From Symbiodinium natans (taxonomy: Eukaryota > Sar > Dinophyceae > Suessiales > Symbiodiniaceae), in NCBI GenBank assembly GCA_905221605.1, contig CAJNDS010000145.1:62001-126000 (forward strand): DNA of 64,000 bases, in the 5' to 3' direction. Positions 20,784-31,148 of the stretch are shown in pieces (the first letter of the stretch is position 1; the number at the start of each line of letters is the position of its first letter). The translations under genes were made by a program, and so were the position numbers. The notes under the pieces were generated by a model. That model saw only the letters and a list, made by a program, of their open reading frames with translations. It searched no databases and was not told the DNA's origin.

Positions 20784-23700
20784 TTAGTCAGCGACATCTG
20801 CCGAACCCCCCGCGTCTTCTGGTGGGTCGATGGTGGCAGTGCCCATCATTGGCAAGCAGCACCACAACAGTGGGGTCACCACGCCCATAATGCCGAGCAG
20901 GGTCAGTGCCGAGTATATCTCATCACCCAGCAGCTCAGGAAGCAGAACGTGCTCTATGGCAAAGAACATCGCAAACATGAGAGCAGCAAGCACTAGGAGT
21001 GCCATGGAAAGAAGTATGTGGCCTCGAGTGCTTTTGCTTGCTTGGCGTGATCGGTACGCCAAGCGCAAGGCCACCTGCACTATGCTGGGCAGTACCAGCA
21101 GCCAGTACAACGGCAGTTTGACGAACATGTAAAATCTAGCAATCTTGGCACGCCTCCCTTTCCACTGCAGCAGAAAGTCGATAAAGATCCACGGAATCGG
21201 GCAGGTCGCCTGTACTACGCGCCAGTATGAGAAGGCATTGTTGGCCAGCTGATGAGCCATTGCCCTCCGCACCCTGGTGCGCACGATGCTTTCGAACTGC
21301 TCAGGGGAGCCGAACCAAGTCGAGATGCACCGAAGAATGACGCTACGGTCACCTATGATTCTCCAATAACCAAGGGGGGAAAAAGGGTTAGTTAAACTTT
21401 AATATTCCTACTAAGTAAGGAAGCCCAAAAAGTTTAAAGTTCAACTAAAGGCGAAGTAAGTCACATATGATTCTCTCTCCGTCGGCACCGATGTGACCAC
21501 AAGTACAACAGTGCGACTTGGCATCTTCGATTGTGAAGTGAGCGACTTGCCGCTGCATGATGTCGATGCTGCGACAGTGCAGAAGAAGCAAGTACGCCAT
21601 AAGAAACAAACATGGGGTGGCAAGAGCACTAATGAGCACGACGCCCCACGGCCAAAGCGGTACATCGATTGCCATGAAGATGATTGCGAGAATGCTGAGG
21701 CCCAAATTCCCGATGAGGAGGACCGGGCCGGTAAAAATTGGGCAGATCACCAGACTCTTCTCAGCATCGGTCGCTTGGCAATGCAGAAATGCGGCTATCT
21801 CGAACACGCACCACCTCGAACACGCACACATCAAGCACATTTGAGTTTTGTTTTGGTGCTTCGCAGCATGGCAAGAAGGAAACTTAAGCCCCGACGCCTA
21901 TACCCGAAACCCGCAAAACACTCAGCAAGAACTCTGAGTTCGCCCTCTTAACCCCATACTTGCCCCAAAGCTCACAAACAAATAGCAACAATTTCTGGAG
22001 ACCCCCTTAGCCGCAATCTGGAGACGAAGCTTGTGTCCCAAAGTACGAGAAGGGACTGCGACTGCTTCAAAATCGCGCCCAGGCTGACCATGGCTTCAAC
22101 CTTTAGGGTTTAGGGTTTAGGGTTTAGGGTTTAGGGTTTAGGGTTTAGGGGACTACTAGAATTAGGAGCCTGAGTGATTAGAATAGGTTTCTGGGGGGTA
22201 TTACAGTATAGTTATATAGGGTCCACAAGGGAATACTATCAGTAGTTTTTCAGACCCCTATCTTCGCCTGGAACAAGCAGACCCGGATCAGGTCTCCTTC
22301 CTAACCCAACCCTTCCCCCCATGCAAAATTTTGTGACGCCACCCCTCCCGCCCCTCCCCGCCCCCCCTCCTTGTGGGACCCCCCAATCCCCCCCCCCCCC
22401 CCCGCCGCCTCCCTAGTGCCGTCATCTCCACATACTGCATGCTCTGGGCCGGCCCGGCTGCCGAGGTGGTGCGCGCAAGCGTTTGCAATTACTTGAAGGT
22501 GTACGGGTTAGGGTTCAGGTTCAGGGTTTAGAGTTCATGGGTTGATATAAGCAGGGTTCTGAGTACCTGCAATACAATTTAGAGGTTACCTTCCTTATAC
22601 TCCTACTCTGAACTGCCCATGAACCTTCAAGTAGGGGTGTTATAGGGGTGTTAGGGTTTGTTTAGGGGCTTAGGGGTGTTTAGGGGTTTTGACGGTTTAG
22701 GGCTTTAGGATGCTTGGGCTTCAGGATGCCTAGGGTTTAGGGTTTAGGGTTTAGGGTTTAGGGTTTAGGGTTTAGGGGTTAGGGGTTAGGGGTCAGGGTT
22801 TAAGGTTAGGGGACCTGTGAACTGGTGCCTTGAGTGTGTCATCGCTTTGGTTGACGCAAGCGATGTCCAGGAACACCCGCTTCCGCCGCCGCCACAGCAC
22901 CAGCGCCAAGTAATAGCCCAATGCCCCGGCAGGCACGCACAATCTCCGCAGAACTCTGATTTTGGGCCAATACAGGGTCGCATATATGGTGAAGACCACC
23001 ATGGCCATAAGAGAGCCGACTATGAAGGCCGGCAAGCCATTGTTCCTTAGTTGTCCAGTATGCAGCGGAACTAAAGGGTAACCTTTAGGATTATCAGGGG
23101 ATTCGACTACCCCAAAAAGGTTAAAGGTTGCATACTCTACGACAAGGTTCAGGAAGAGCACGCACAAGTACTTGAGCCATAGTTTTGTTTGCCAGCTGTG
23201 TGACCAAAACTCATGAATCTGGGCCGTCGTCTCACTAAGACCATGGAGCTTATCATAGTCTTCCTTGGTAGCCCAGAAACCATAGTCACAACATTCTGGT
23301 CCTCTTTGTGGGTACCTCAAATATTCGGGGCCACCTGATAGTAGCAAGCCCAAAGGGACCATAATGTAGAGAACTGACCAGCACAAAATCAGCGTGCCCC
23401 TGTTGCGGTTGGTTACCCTTTATAAGGGTACCTAGCAACCCCTAAAAAAAGCCGAAGGGCACCAGAAAGCCAGCATAGGGGTCTTCATGAATTAGAACAG
23501 GGTTTTGGGAGGTTCTAAGAGTACAATTATATAGGGACCATATAAGGGACTACAATTAGCAATTCTTCGACCCCTGTAGCACCAAGCTTCATGCCGCATA
23601 AGACCCGGGCCACGTTGCAGCAATCGAAACGTGTGGATTCCCCGCACGATTTGAGGCCTAGTGGCCCGCATTTCGGCCAAGAGCATGACGAAACCTACAA

Positions 23701-23906
23701 GGGCGACAAAGGTTAGAGGGTGTTCCCTACTCCGGAGTAGACCCTGGAAAAACAACATATACTTTTTAGGTACAAGTATCAATAATCGGAACCCAGAACC
23801 CCAAGAAAAGGCAGTAAAGTAGAGTGCTCCAAAACCCAGGGTTTGAGGCATAGTGGGTGACTGCACGTTCTTGCAAAGCAACGCCAAAAAAGAAACAAGA
23901 CCATTT
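20784..23906 (-). CDS. Multi-span membrane protein with TIR-like motif order, five exons (core of gene)
   Basis: Exons in reading order are 23906-23583, 23399-22829, 22100-22015, 21814-21465 and 21352-20784 (stop TAA). Together they give about 632 residues in one frame. Counting from 23906: hydrophobic spans near residues 55-75 and 110-128; FWSHSW near 172-177; three more spans; FLDIACVNQSDDTLK near 284-298; then VEAMVSLGAIL, SLLVLWDTSFVS and, across a splice, RLWCVFEIAAF near 327-337; two or three further spans; CDRSVILRCISTWFG near 443-457; two to three C-terminal spans and an acidic tail. The motif order (SH.W, FLD..C..Q.D, LVLW, WC.FE) is that of a large dinoflagellate membrane family and resembles TIR boxes 1-3; that fold link is inference. 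Function unknown. Introns 2 and 3 need GC donors, introns 1 and 4 are GT-AG. No stop or frameshift interrupts the chain. Further exons probably lie upstream. Confidence 0.82.
21353..21464 (-). mobile_element. Intron 4, introner-like copy of element C (C2)
   Basis: This 112-nt GT-AG intron is flanked by a near-perfect repeat of exon sequence: GAGAATCATATGTGAC spans the donor (21475-21460) and GAGAATCATAGGTGAC spans the acceptor (21363-21348). Splicing restores one uninterrupted copy and the codons for IICDR. The interior matches element C1 at 456-559 (CTTTTTGGG, TTCCTTA, AGTAGGAAT, AAGTTTAAC in the same order). C1 has terminal inverted repeats ACTTACTTCTCCAA/TTGGAGGAGTAAGT. Confidence 0.8.
22101..22828 (-). 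other. Intron 2 of the membrane gene, bounded by telomeric repeats
   Basis: A 728-nt intron. The donor is GCACCA directly after the ACACTCAAG codons. The acceptor is the end of a (CCCTAAA)n run, CCCTAAAG, immediately before GTTGAAGCC. It contains telomeric runs at 22101-22149 and 22735-22806, element B1 (about 22163-22262) and C-rich runs at 22340-22410. The flanking exons are fixed by family motifs (QSDDTLK before, SLGAIL and LLVLW after). Confidence 0.7.
22163..22262. mobile_element. Element B1
   Basis: Shares ATTAGAATAGG, TTCTGGGGGG, AGTATAGTTATATAGGGTCC, AGGGAATACT and terminal GACCCCTAT with B4 at 42425. Lies in intron 2 of the membrane gene. Confidence 0.65.
23400..23582 (-). mobile_element. 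Intron 1 of the membrane gene carrying element B2
   Basis: A 183-nt intron (donor GTGCTACAG, acceptor GCAACAG) whose 5' part, about 23474-23578, is a copy of element B (ends GGGGTC/GACCCC, core TATATAGGGACC). The rest contains a palindrome around 23409-23438 (GGTTACCCTTTATAAGGGTACC) related to element F. Splicing joins GCT-TG to G-GGC in frame. Confidence 0.6.
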
Positions 23907-24015
23907 CTAGTTCATGGTTGGGATAATATTAAAAAAGCATATTCTTTTTTAATCGTTATAGGGTTTAAGTACCCGTAAAAATGTAAAGTGGTACCCAACT
24001 ATGACAAAGATTTAC

Positions 24016-24656
24016 TCGGGCAAATGCAGAAAGCTCTCGAGCATGGGATTCCACACGTCCGCTGTGCTCATTGAGCTGGCTGAGGAGGAGCCAATTTCCG
24101 AGACCTCCTCAGCATTCTAGGGTTTAGGGTTTAGGGTTTAGGGCTACTTCGTGTCTAAAGTTAGCAGCAAACGGCCGCGCAATTGTTGACATCTTCTGTC
24201 CATACATGTCTGTAATCAACTTCCACCCGCCCACCCCAAATCCCCTTCCCAAGGCCAACCCAACAAGCCCAAACCCTAAACCCTAAACCCCAAACCCCAA
24301 ACCCTAAACCCTAAACGCTAAACCTTAAACCCTAAACTTAAACCTGAAACCCTAAACCCTGTGCCATTAGCTGCGTGGCCAAGTGGGTGCTCGTGGGACC
24401 TTCCATGGGCACGCCAAGGCAGACTTCCAGGCCATCACTCCCGGCAAGCTGCCCTGTACCTAGGTTGTACAGTAAGGGTTTAGGGTTTAGGGTTTAGGGT
24501 TTAGGGTTTAGGGTTTAGGGTTTAGGAGGTCGGCTTTTCTAAAACGAGCCTACGAACCAAACAAAAATCCTGTTGCTGAAGAGCCATGCTGCTCATGGCA
24601 CTGAAGTGGATGCACACATGTGGATTTGCCGCCCGGCTAATCCACCCAGATAAGGG
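24016..24656 (-). CDS. Candidate upstream exons of the membrane gene
   Basis: Four open blocks can be joined in frame to the exon starting at 23906: 24656-24554, 24459-24358, 24275-24148 and 24116-24016. All joins are GT-AG, and the sum with the five downstream exons is a multiple of three (778 codons with stop). Peptides include CIHFSAMSSMALQQQDFCLV, GSDGLEVCLGVPMEG, WKLITDMYGQKMSTIARPF and STADVWNPMLESFLHLPE. Introns would be 94, 82, 31 and 109 nt. The 82- and 31-nt ones are almost entirely telomeric repeat, and the 94-nt one contains a telomeric run. Caution: the opposite strand is also open and protein-like here, and I chose among several splice sites, so agreement of frame is weak evidence. 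No family recognised. Confidence 0.35.
24117..24144 (+). repeat. Short telomeric tract (TTTAGGG), possible 31-nt intron
   Basis: Four units. On the minus strand it reads GTAGCCCTAAA...CCCTAG and separates two open blocks. Confidence 0.85.
24270..24361 (-). repeat. Telomeric tract (CCCTAAA)
   Basis: About 12 units with CCCCAAA and CGCTAAA variants. On the minus strand its ends are GTTTAG and TTTAG. Confidence 0.9.
24474..24526 (+). repeat. Telomeric tract (TTTAGGG)
   Basis: About seven perfect units. The island after 24720 is open in more than one plus frame; no assignment. Confidence 0.95.
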
Positions 24657-25462
24657 CTTGAGTGTAGAAGAGGGTTGTTGGGTTTAGGGTTTAGGGTTCA
24701 GGGTTTAGGGTTTAGGGTTGTTGGGTTTGAGGGTTTTTTTCAGGGCTTATGTGCCGACAGCACCTCCCCAGCCTCAGTATGTTCCCACCCCGAGCCCTGA
24801 ACCCTGTGGCCATGAACCTCCACACGAGATATTTCGCTTCTGGTTACATTCTCAGGGGGTCGCTACCAAATGCCCAAAACCTTTTCTTGCAGGACTTGAG
24901 CAGCTGACATGGAGCTCCATAGATTTCACCCCGACGTGATGTTCGCAACTGGTTGGGGTGAAAGACCCCTAAACCCTACCTTGGACGACAAAACCCTGAC
25001 AAAAGTGGGTCAGGAACCCAAAGCTGGGGTTTCCGGGAGATTTTGTCAAAAAACCTGGTTTTGACTAACAGAACCGGGCTCGTTCAAAATATGATGAATA
25101 GAACCCGTAAATGCCCGCCGGAAAACCCGTTTAAAACCCATAAAAGAACCGTCGGCTTCGTTTTCGGCCTGCGAAACCCGGTTTCCAGAACTGGGTTTTG
25201 AAGTAGAACCCTCGTTTTTTGGGTTTTGGTTGCTGAAAGTAAGCCCTAAACCCTAAAACCCTAAAACCCTAAACCCTGAACCTTGAACCCCTTCGCGGTG
25301 CATGGAGGGGAGCACGCGGGACTCTCTCCAGTGGCGTCCTACACCCTCAGCCCGAAGCCTTCGAAAGGCCCTGGGCTCTGGTCTAGCACCTAAAGGCCAT
25401 ATTACGGTATAGGGTTTTGGGTTTAGAGTTTTAGGGTTTTAGGGTTTAGGATTTATGAAAGC

Positions 25463-25562
25463 AGGGTTTATATTTCTGAAATTCGTATGTGTCTATAAGG
25501 TTCCTTTTCAATATTGGTGAATACATTGGGTGTCCTTTTGGGGGTACAAGAAATATGAACCG
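25463..25562. mobile_element. Element J1, decayed
   Basis: In the opposite orientation to J2: GCAGGGTTTATATTTCTG, TATAAGGTTCCTTTTCAAT, GGGGGTACAAGAAATATGAA. Confidence 0.5.
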
Positions 25563-26105
25563 CACTTGATATGGGTATAGGGTTTAGGGTATAGGGCTTG
25601 GGGTTTAGCGAAAATCGATAACCCTTATGAGCGGAACCCCCCAAAACGGTACCTCAGATGGCTAGCCCTAACACACGTGCGCCCAAACAAGGACCCACCA
25701 GGTACATTCATGCCCGCTGGTGGCCATAAACCCTAGACCCTAAAACTGTGGTTTAGGGTTTAACGTTGAGGGTTTAGGTCGAATGCAACCCACTACGAAA
25801 TATGCCTGCTGTATTTCTCGGGATTTAGGGGCCCATGGAAATTCTATGTCAGAAGGGCGGAGGACGGAAAGGCTCTGAACGGCTCGAGTGGGCGTTCTTT
25901 GGCAGTAGCTTCCCCTAACAGATACCTTGCGTATGACCCTAAACCTCAAACCCTTAACCCTAAACCCCAAACCCTAAACCCCAAACCCTAAACCCTAAAC
26001 TCCAAACCCCAAACCCTAAACACCCGAAAAGGGGTCCTAGTTGAGAGCGCGCCCTCAGGGCTTTGGGCTTCAAGGCTCTGGTGGTTCAGGGCGCCTGTCT
26101 TGGGT

Positions 26106-26310
26106 TGAGGGTTAGGTTTAGGGTTTAGGGTTTGGGGTTTGGGGTTTGGGGTTTAGGGTTAGGGTTTAGGGTTTAGGGTTTAGGGTTTAGGGTTTAGGGT
26201 TTAGGGTTTAGGGTTTAGGGTTTAGGGTTTGGGGTTTAGGGTTTAGGGTTTAGGGTTTAGGGCTCAGGGTTTAGGGCTCAGGGCTCAGGGTTCAGGGTTC
26301 AGGGTTTAGG
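26106..26310 (+). repeat. Telomeric tract (TTTAGGG), long
   Basis: About 27 units with TTTGGGG, CTCAGGG and TTCAGGG variants. Element A2 follows. Confidence 0.95.
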
Positions 26311-26366
26311 GCGAGGGTTTGGGAGATAGGGCTGAGGATTCCGAATCCTACGACTTAAGGTTTAGG

Positions 26367-26466
26367 TTGGGATGTTCCCCCCTTATACTAACAGTCCTCA
26401 ATGGGGATTCTAGACCCCCTCTTCTAATCCCTAGTAAGGATTGGTAGTATAAGGGGGACATTTCAA
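26367..26466. mobile_element. Foldback element A2
   Basis: Left end TTGGGATGTTCCC with TATACTAACAGTCC. The right arm is GGTAGTATAAGGGGGACAT with the terminus decayed to TTTCAA. GGTTTAGG occurs on both sides, either an 8-bp target duplication or chance telomeric sequence. Confidence 0.7.
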
Positions 26467-26667
26467 GGTTTAGGAGTTAGGATGAATCATCTGATGGGGT
26501 TGAGGGTTTAGGGTTTGCAGGTGCTAGGGGCTGATTTGCAAGACATTTCCAAGTTTCAATGGGCCGCAATCCTACCGGGCGAAACACATCTAGTCCGTAG
26601 GATTTGTCTGACTTTGAATACCCGCCCCATTGTGGGCTTGGGGTCTTTGCGCCCGTGGAGGCCAAAG

Positions 26668-26782
26668 CCCTAAACCCTAAACCCTAAACCCTAAACCCTA
26701 AACCCTAAACCCTAAACCCTAAAGCCTAAAGCCCAAACCCTAAACCCTAAGCCCTAAACCCTAAAGCCAAAGCCCTAAACTG
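26668..26782 (-). repeat. Telomeric tract (CCCTAAA)
   Basis: About nine perfect units, then CCCTAAG/GCCTAAA variants. A second run lies at 26908-26966. Confidence 0.9.
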
Positions 26783-26966
26783 AAACCCCCGCGCCCATGT
26801 TGGAGAAGGAACCCCTTGCTCGAGAGTCTCGTCTTCTGCTTCTGAAGTCAGCCGAGGAGCTGCTAAAGTGACTCAGCTGCGTCTGCTTGCAAGACTCCTC
26901 AAAGCCCCTAAACCCTAAGCCCTAAGCCCTAAACCCTAAACCCTAAACCCTAAACCCGAAACCCTA

Positions 26967-28820
26967 TGAGGAGTTTGGGTCTTGTGGCCTACGACCGGAA
27001 CGCGAGCATAACAAATCCTAAGGGCCTACCCAGTTATGGTTGACAAAGGCCTTGTCGAACCGAAGGACGGCCAGGGTGTAGGGTTTAGGGTTGTGGGGGT
27101 GTAGGGTTACCTAAACCATCAAGCAGCTCAGCTTCACGAAGCCCCGACGTGTTTGAGACGTAAACTCCACAAACTGATACGTCCCTGAACCTCTAGTCCA
27201 CACACACACAGAAAAGGCTGCTTCAGCACCTCGGATGACGCTTTAGAATTCATACGGCTTCGGGGCTTAGGGGGTCAGGCTTCGGGGGGTTGAGATGAAG
27301 TGAACGCGGTATGAGGAAGAGCCCTAAGCCCCGAGGGCTTAAAACCGCACACCCCACCTCAACCGATGCACATCCCTGCACCCGAAACATAAACCCTCCC
27401 TAAACCCACAACCCAAAGGAGGATTTGATCGAAATCGTAGGCCGTTTCTGGCACCCGGCACCCTAAACTACATGGAGTAGGGTATATATTTCTTGTACCC
27501 CCAAAAACAGTAATATAAAAAGGAACCTTATATACACTCACCAAAAACAGTAATATAAACCCTACTTCACATCTTACTGGCTGAGAGGTTGAGTGAGAAA
27601 ACTTTGACCTTTGGGTGTCAAGGGAGCTTACAGCATGAGGTTCAAGGTTTCTCTGTTCCCTGCTCAGCCGCTCTCTGGCCTTTTTGTGCACTAGCAACCG
27701 CGAAACCCTGGCCCAAAATTCAGATCGACCCTTCTGCACCCGAAACCCTAAAGCTACAAAGGGCCTGCACTCTAGTTGAAGGGTTGTGGGTCTAGACTTC
27801 GGGGTCGACACACCTGGTTAAATCCTGAACTCCTAAACCCTAAACGCCAAACCCGAAACCCAGAACCCTATGAAACAATGTAATATCCGCAACCCCCCCA
27901 AAAATGCAACTCTGGTCTTGGGGCTGGGGTTTTTCCTTAAGGCCATTCTTCAACCTTAAACGACCCTGAAAAAAACTTCTCCCTTCCCCCCCCCCCCCCT
28001 TTTCCGGTCTAACCTTTGTACCTTAAGATCCCCAAACCTGGCATTTTTGTGGGTTGCCTTAGAAGACCATAAGGTTAAGGACTTCGGGGTTTGATAACAA
28101 TATCCTACAACACAGAAGTTCGCCGGTTCGCATGATCCGCCTTTTGCTTCAACAATGAAGACGAGGCAAGCAGAGCCTTTGGTTTTGCGCATCGTTTCTC
28201 CACAGCCCCGACCCAAGGTACCCCAAGGCCAAAACGAGGCTCTAGTAAGGCTTCATTCGTCCTTGGGCCCATACGTTGGGTGGGGGGGGGGTAGGGTAGT
28301 TATCTATGGGAGCCCAAAACTTCGTGTGCACAACGCTCTTTCAAACTTATACCCTGCACCTTTCTGCCGCAAGAGTACTCCCCCAACACCAAAAGCAGCC
28401 CAAAACAGGGTTTATTTGGTGCGTTGCAAAACGCGAGTCTGTCAGTGAATGTCGGATGTGGGATTTGGTGGTTTCCGAAAGAAGGGGTGCCTTATTGGGG
28501 TCCTGATTCATTATGTGCGTGTCCTACATTGGGCGTCTAATTTGGGGGTCCCCTTTTTTCGTCGGCCCCCGTTTTGGGGCTTGGGGCTTCAGGTACGGGG
28601 CTTCAGGCCTAAAGCTTTGGAGGCCGAAGGCATTCGCGCGTCCCTCAACCCTAAAGCCTGATTCTCAAACCTTAAACTCCCTGAGCCCTCAGCCCTATAT
28701 GCCCCTGCTCTTAAACCACCCTGTAACCCTGAAGCCTGCTCTTAAACCTACCCGAAATTCCCCAAAAACTCTAGACCCCAAACCCCAAAACCTAAACCCT
28801 AAGCCCCAAAACTCTAAACC
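26967..28820. other. Island poor in telomeric repeat
   Basis: Contains element J2, a 150-codon minus frame (27359-27811) that reads through J2, and plus frames of up to 103 codons (28513-28824) whose C-terminal half is telomere-like repeat. No frame shows a recognisable domain. Confidence 0.5.
27476..27566. mobile_element. Element J2
   Basis: 91 bp. Ends AGTAGGGTATATATT and AATATAAACCCTACT. The interior carries TTGTACCCCCAAAAACAGTA and AAAAAGGAACCTTATA. Confidence 0.6.
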
Positions 28821-29333
28821 CTGAAGCAGTCCTTCAGGACCAGCAGCAGCCAAGAACGCGATTTCTGCTCGTAACCCCGGTCAGTGAGCGAATGCCTTGC
28901 AAGAACACCGCCGCACCGGAGAGCCCCCCGAATCGAGGGTTTAGAATTTAGGGTTTTAGGGTTTAGGGGTTTTGGGGTTTAGGTTTTTAGGGCTTAGTGT
29001 TTTGGGGTTTAGGGTTTGGGGTTTAGAATTACATGCAGAGTGCAAGGTTTCGGTTTAGTCTAAACTTCATAAACGCTACAAATTCTCCAGGTTCATGGCC
29101 GTAAGCCCTGAGCGACCTACACTTCTGGACTTCTAGCTGCCATTTTCTCCCCACCCGGCAGGTCGGGCTGTTAGCCTAAACCCTAAACCCCAAAAAGACT
29201 TTATGGGCAAGCGATGTGTGGCATCCTGCAACGCGATGTGCTCGCGACAAATGTCGGCGTAGTAGGCTTCCCGGCATTCTTGACTTTATCATGGCAAGCC
29301 TAAACCCTAAACCCTAAATCAAGACTCAAGCCT

Positions 29334-29590
29334 TCAACAACGAATCTCAAGAGGCTCGTGAACAAAACTCCACGATGTCCTCGCGTCTGTCGTGGTGGAC
29401 AGGTCATGAACCCAGCTGCAATTCTTCCGGCCATGCGTCTGGATCTTCGATAACATGGCCCGCTTCTGCTGAATCGAGCTGTTCTCGTAGGCCGGATCTC
29501 AGACAAACAAAAACATGGCCTGCAAGGCACACAGTGCATCGTCTTTCCGCTCTGGGGTGGTTTCCTTGGCCTTCAGCTGATGCTGATATC
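29334..29590 (-). pseudogene. Possible broken exon, unknown protein
   Basis: In one minus frame the sequence reads QLKAKETTPERKDDALCALQ, then a TGA, then DPAYENSSIQQKRAMLSKIQ, HGRKNCSWVHDLSTTTD and HEPLEIRC before a stop. The K-R-x-M-L-x-K-I...HG.K.CSWV pattern resembles dinoflagellate proteins of unknown function that I recall only loosely. The internal TGA means either a small intron or a dead copy. The two other minus frames are also partly open, so the frame choice is uncertain. Confidence 0.35.
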
Positions 29591-30147
29591 TCAAACATAA
29601 ACCCTAAACCTCAACCCTAAACCCTAAACCTTAAACCCTAAACCTAAACCCTAAGCCATAAACCCTAAACCCTAAACTCTAAACCCAAACCCACCCTCCC
29701 CCGGGTTTGATGCAGGGTTTAGGGTTTAGGATTTGGGGTTTAGGGTTCAACCCCGAACTCACGAGATCGACACGAGTCCCACATGCCTTCGAAGCTGAAG
29801 CCGAAACCCCCGAGCACTTACATCCCGAACCCTTTTCATCCCCTTATAAACCTTTCACAAACCCTAAAACCCTTAAAACAATCTAGCAAAGTAAACACTA
29901 AACCCTAAGCCCCGAAGCCTTTCATAACACTGTAAAACGTCCTCTCTCCTTAGCCCATTGGAAAAACCCTTGAATGACCCTCATACACCCACTACGAACC
30001 CTTCATAGATCCTATGGAGACTTGCCCCTAAGCCCCTTAAACCCTAAACCCTAAACCCTGATCCCTAAACCCTGCACCCCATTTGGGGCTGCGGCTTCAG
30101 CAGTTCCAACGGAGCAATGGAAAGAACCTGGCTTTGCGCGTGATGCT

Positions 30148-30254
30148 GGGGGGGGGGGTTAGGGTTTAGGGTTTAGGGTTTAGGGTTTAGGGTTTAGGGT
30201 TTAGGGTTTAGGGTTTAGGGTTTAGGATTTAGGGTTTGGGGGGGGGGGGGGGGC
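30148..30254 (+). repeat. Telomeric tract flanked by G-runs
   Basis: A G11-type run, about ten TTTAGGG units, then a G17-type run. Confidence 0.95.
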
Positions 30255-30403
30255 TTCCCAAATGGGGGATTTAAGGCTTACAGTTTAGTTGTGGGCGGTC
30301 CCTTTGTGGACGTCCTTCAACTGCTTTCAGAACTGTCCACAAATCCACGTGCATCAGAGGTTGGTCACCACAGCCCCCCCCCCCGCCCCCCAGTATGCTT
30401 GGT

Positions 30404-30478
30404 AGCCCAGTAACGCTGTCACAACACGGGTACCCTGTTTGAGGTTGCTTACTTCTTTAAGAGAAGTAGAACCCAACA
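30404..30478. mobile_element. Element F2, left part
   Basis: TTGGTAGCCCAGTAACG, GGGTACCCTGTTTGAGG and TTGCTTACTTCTTTAAGAGA match F1 and F4 in order. No right end was found. The following 30560-30650 resembles a decayed element C. Confidence 0.5.
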
Positions 30479-30896
30479 AGGGCTAGAAGGCTCCACTCAG
30501 CTGCCAAGGATCTCGACTCCCTCCCTAACACCCTGACCCTCAGTGCTCCAATAAGGAAGGAATCAACGTTTAAGCTTTTTAACTTTTTGCAATTCCTACT
30601 GCGTTGAATATCGAAGCCCAAACAGTTTGAATCTCTTGGCTGCACAAGGAAACCCTGAACCCGAAGCTTAGCCCTAATACTTTAGAACCTTAGACCCCTA
30701 AAACGCTGAATCCTAAGCCGAAACCCCCCTTCCCCTCCTTTCCCTCCTGCCCCCCCCCCCCCCCGCCCCCACCCCCCAAATTCCCGTCAACCCCAAAACT
30801 GAAAACCCTAACACACTAAAGCATTCAAACCGCACACAACCCTAAAACCCTCAAACCCTCAAACCCTAAAGCCTTACAACCCTGGAGGGCTCAACG

Positions 30897-31000
30897 CCCT
30901 AAACCCCAAACCGTAAAGCCCTAAACCCTAAACCCTAAACCCTAAACCCTAAACCCTAAACCCTAAACCCTAAACCCTAAACCCTAAACCCTAAACCCGG
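30897..31000 (-). repeat. Telomeric tract (CCCTAAA)
   Basis: About 12 perfect units at the right end. Confidence 0.95.
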
Positions 31001-31148
31001 CACAAAGGCTCCTGGCCTGGCTGGGGCCAAAGACAGCCACGGCTGCCCCAATACACTCCGCCAGCTCCTGTTCAGCAGATTGCATGAAGCTGGAGGGCTT
31101 ACGGTTTGGGGTTTAGGGTTTGGGGTTTGGGGTCCCTTTGCACAGAAG

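Noticed and set aside
20156-20996. Frames of 88-209 codons with CCTVPKK/CPKKTKK repeats
   Set aside because: They follow the foldback repeats and overlap the 3' exon of the membrane gene on the opposite strand.
24590-24670. Plus-strand AARLIHPDKG, resembling the HPD box of a J-domain
   Set aside because: No preceding helix of the usual J-domain pattern, stops close upstream and telomeric repeat downstream. The minus frame over the same bases links better to the neighbouring blocks.
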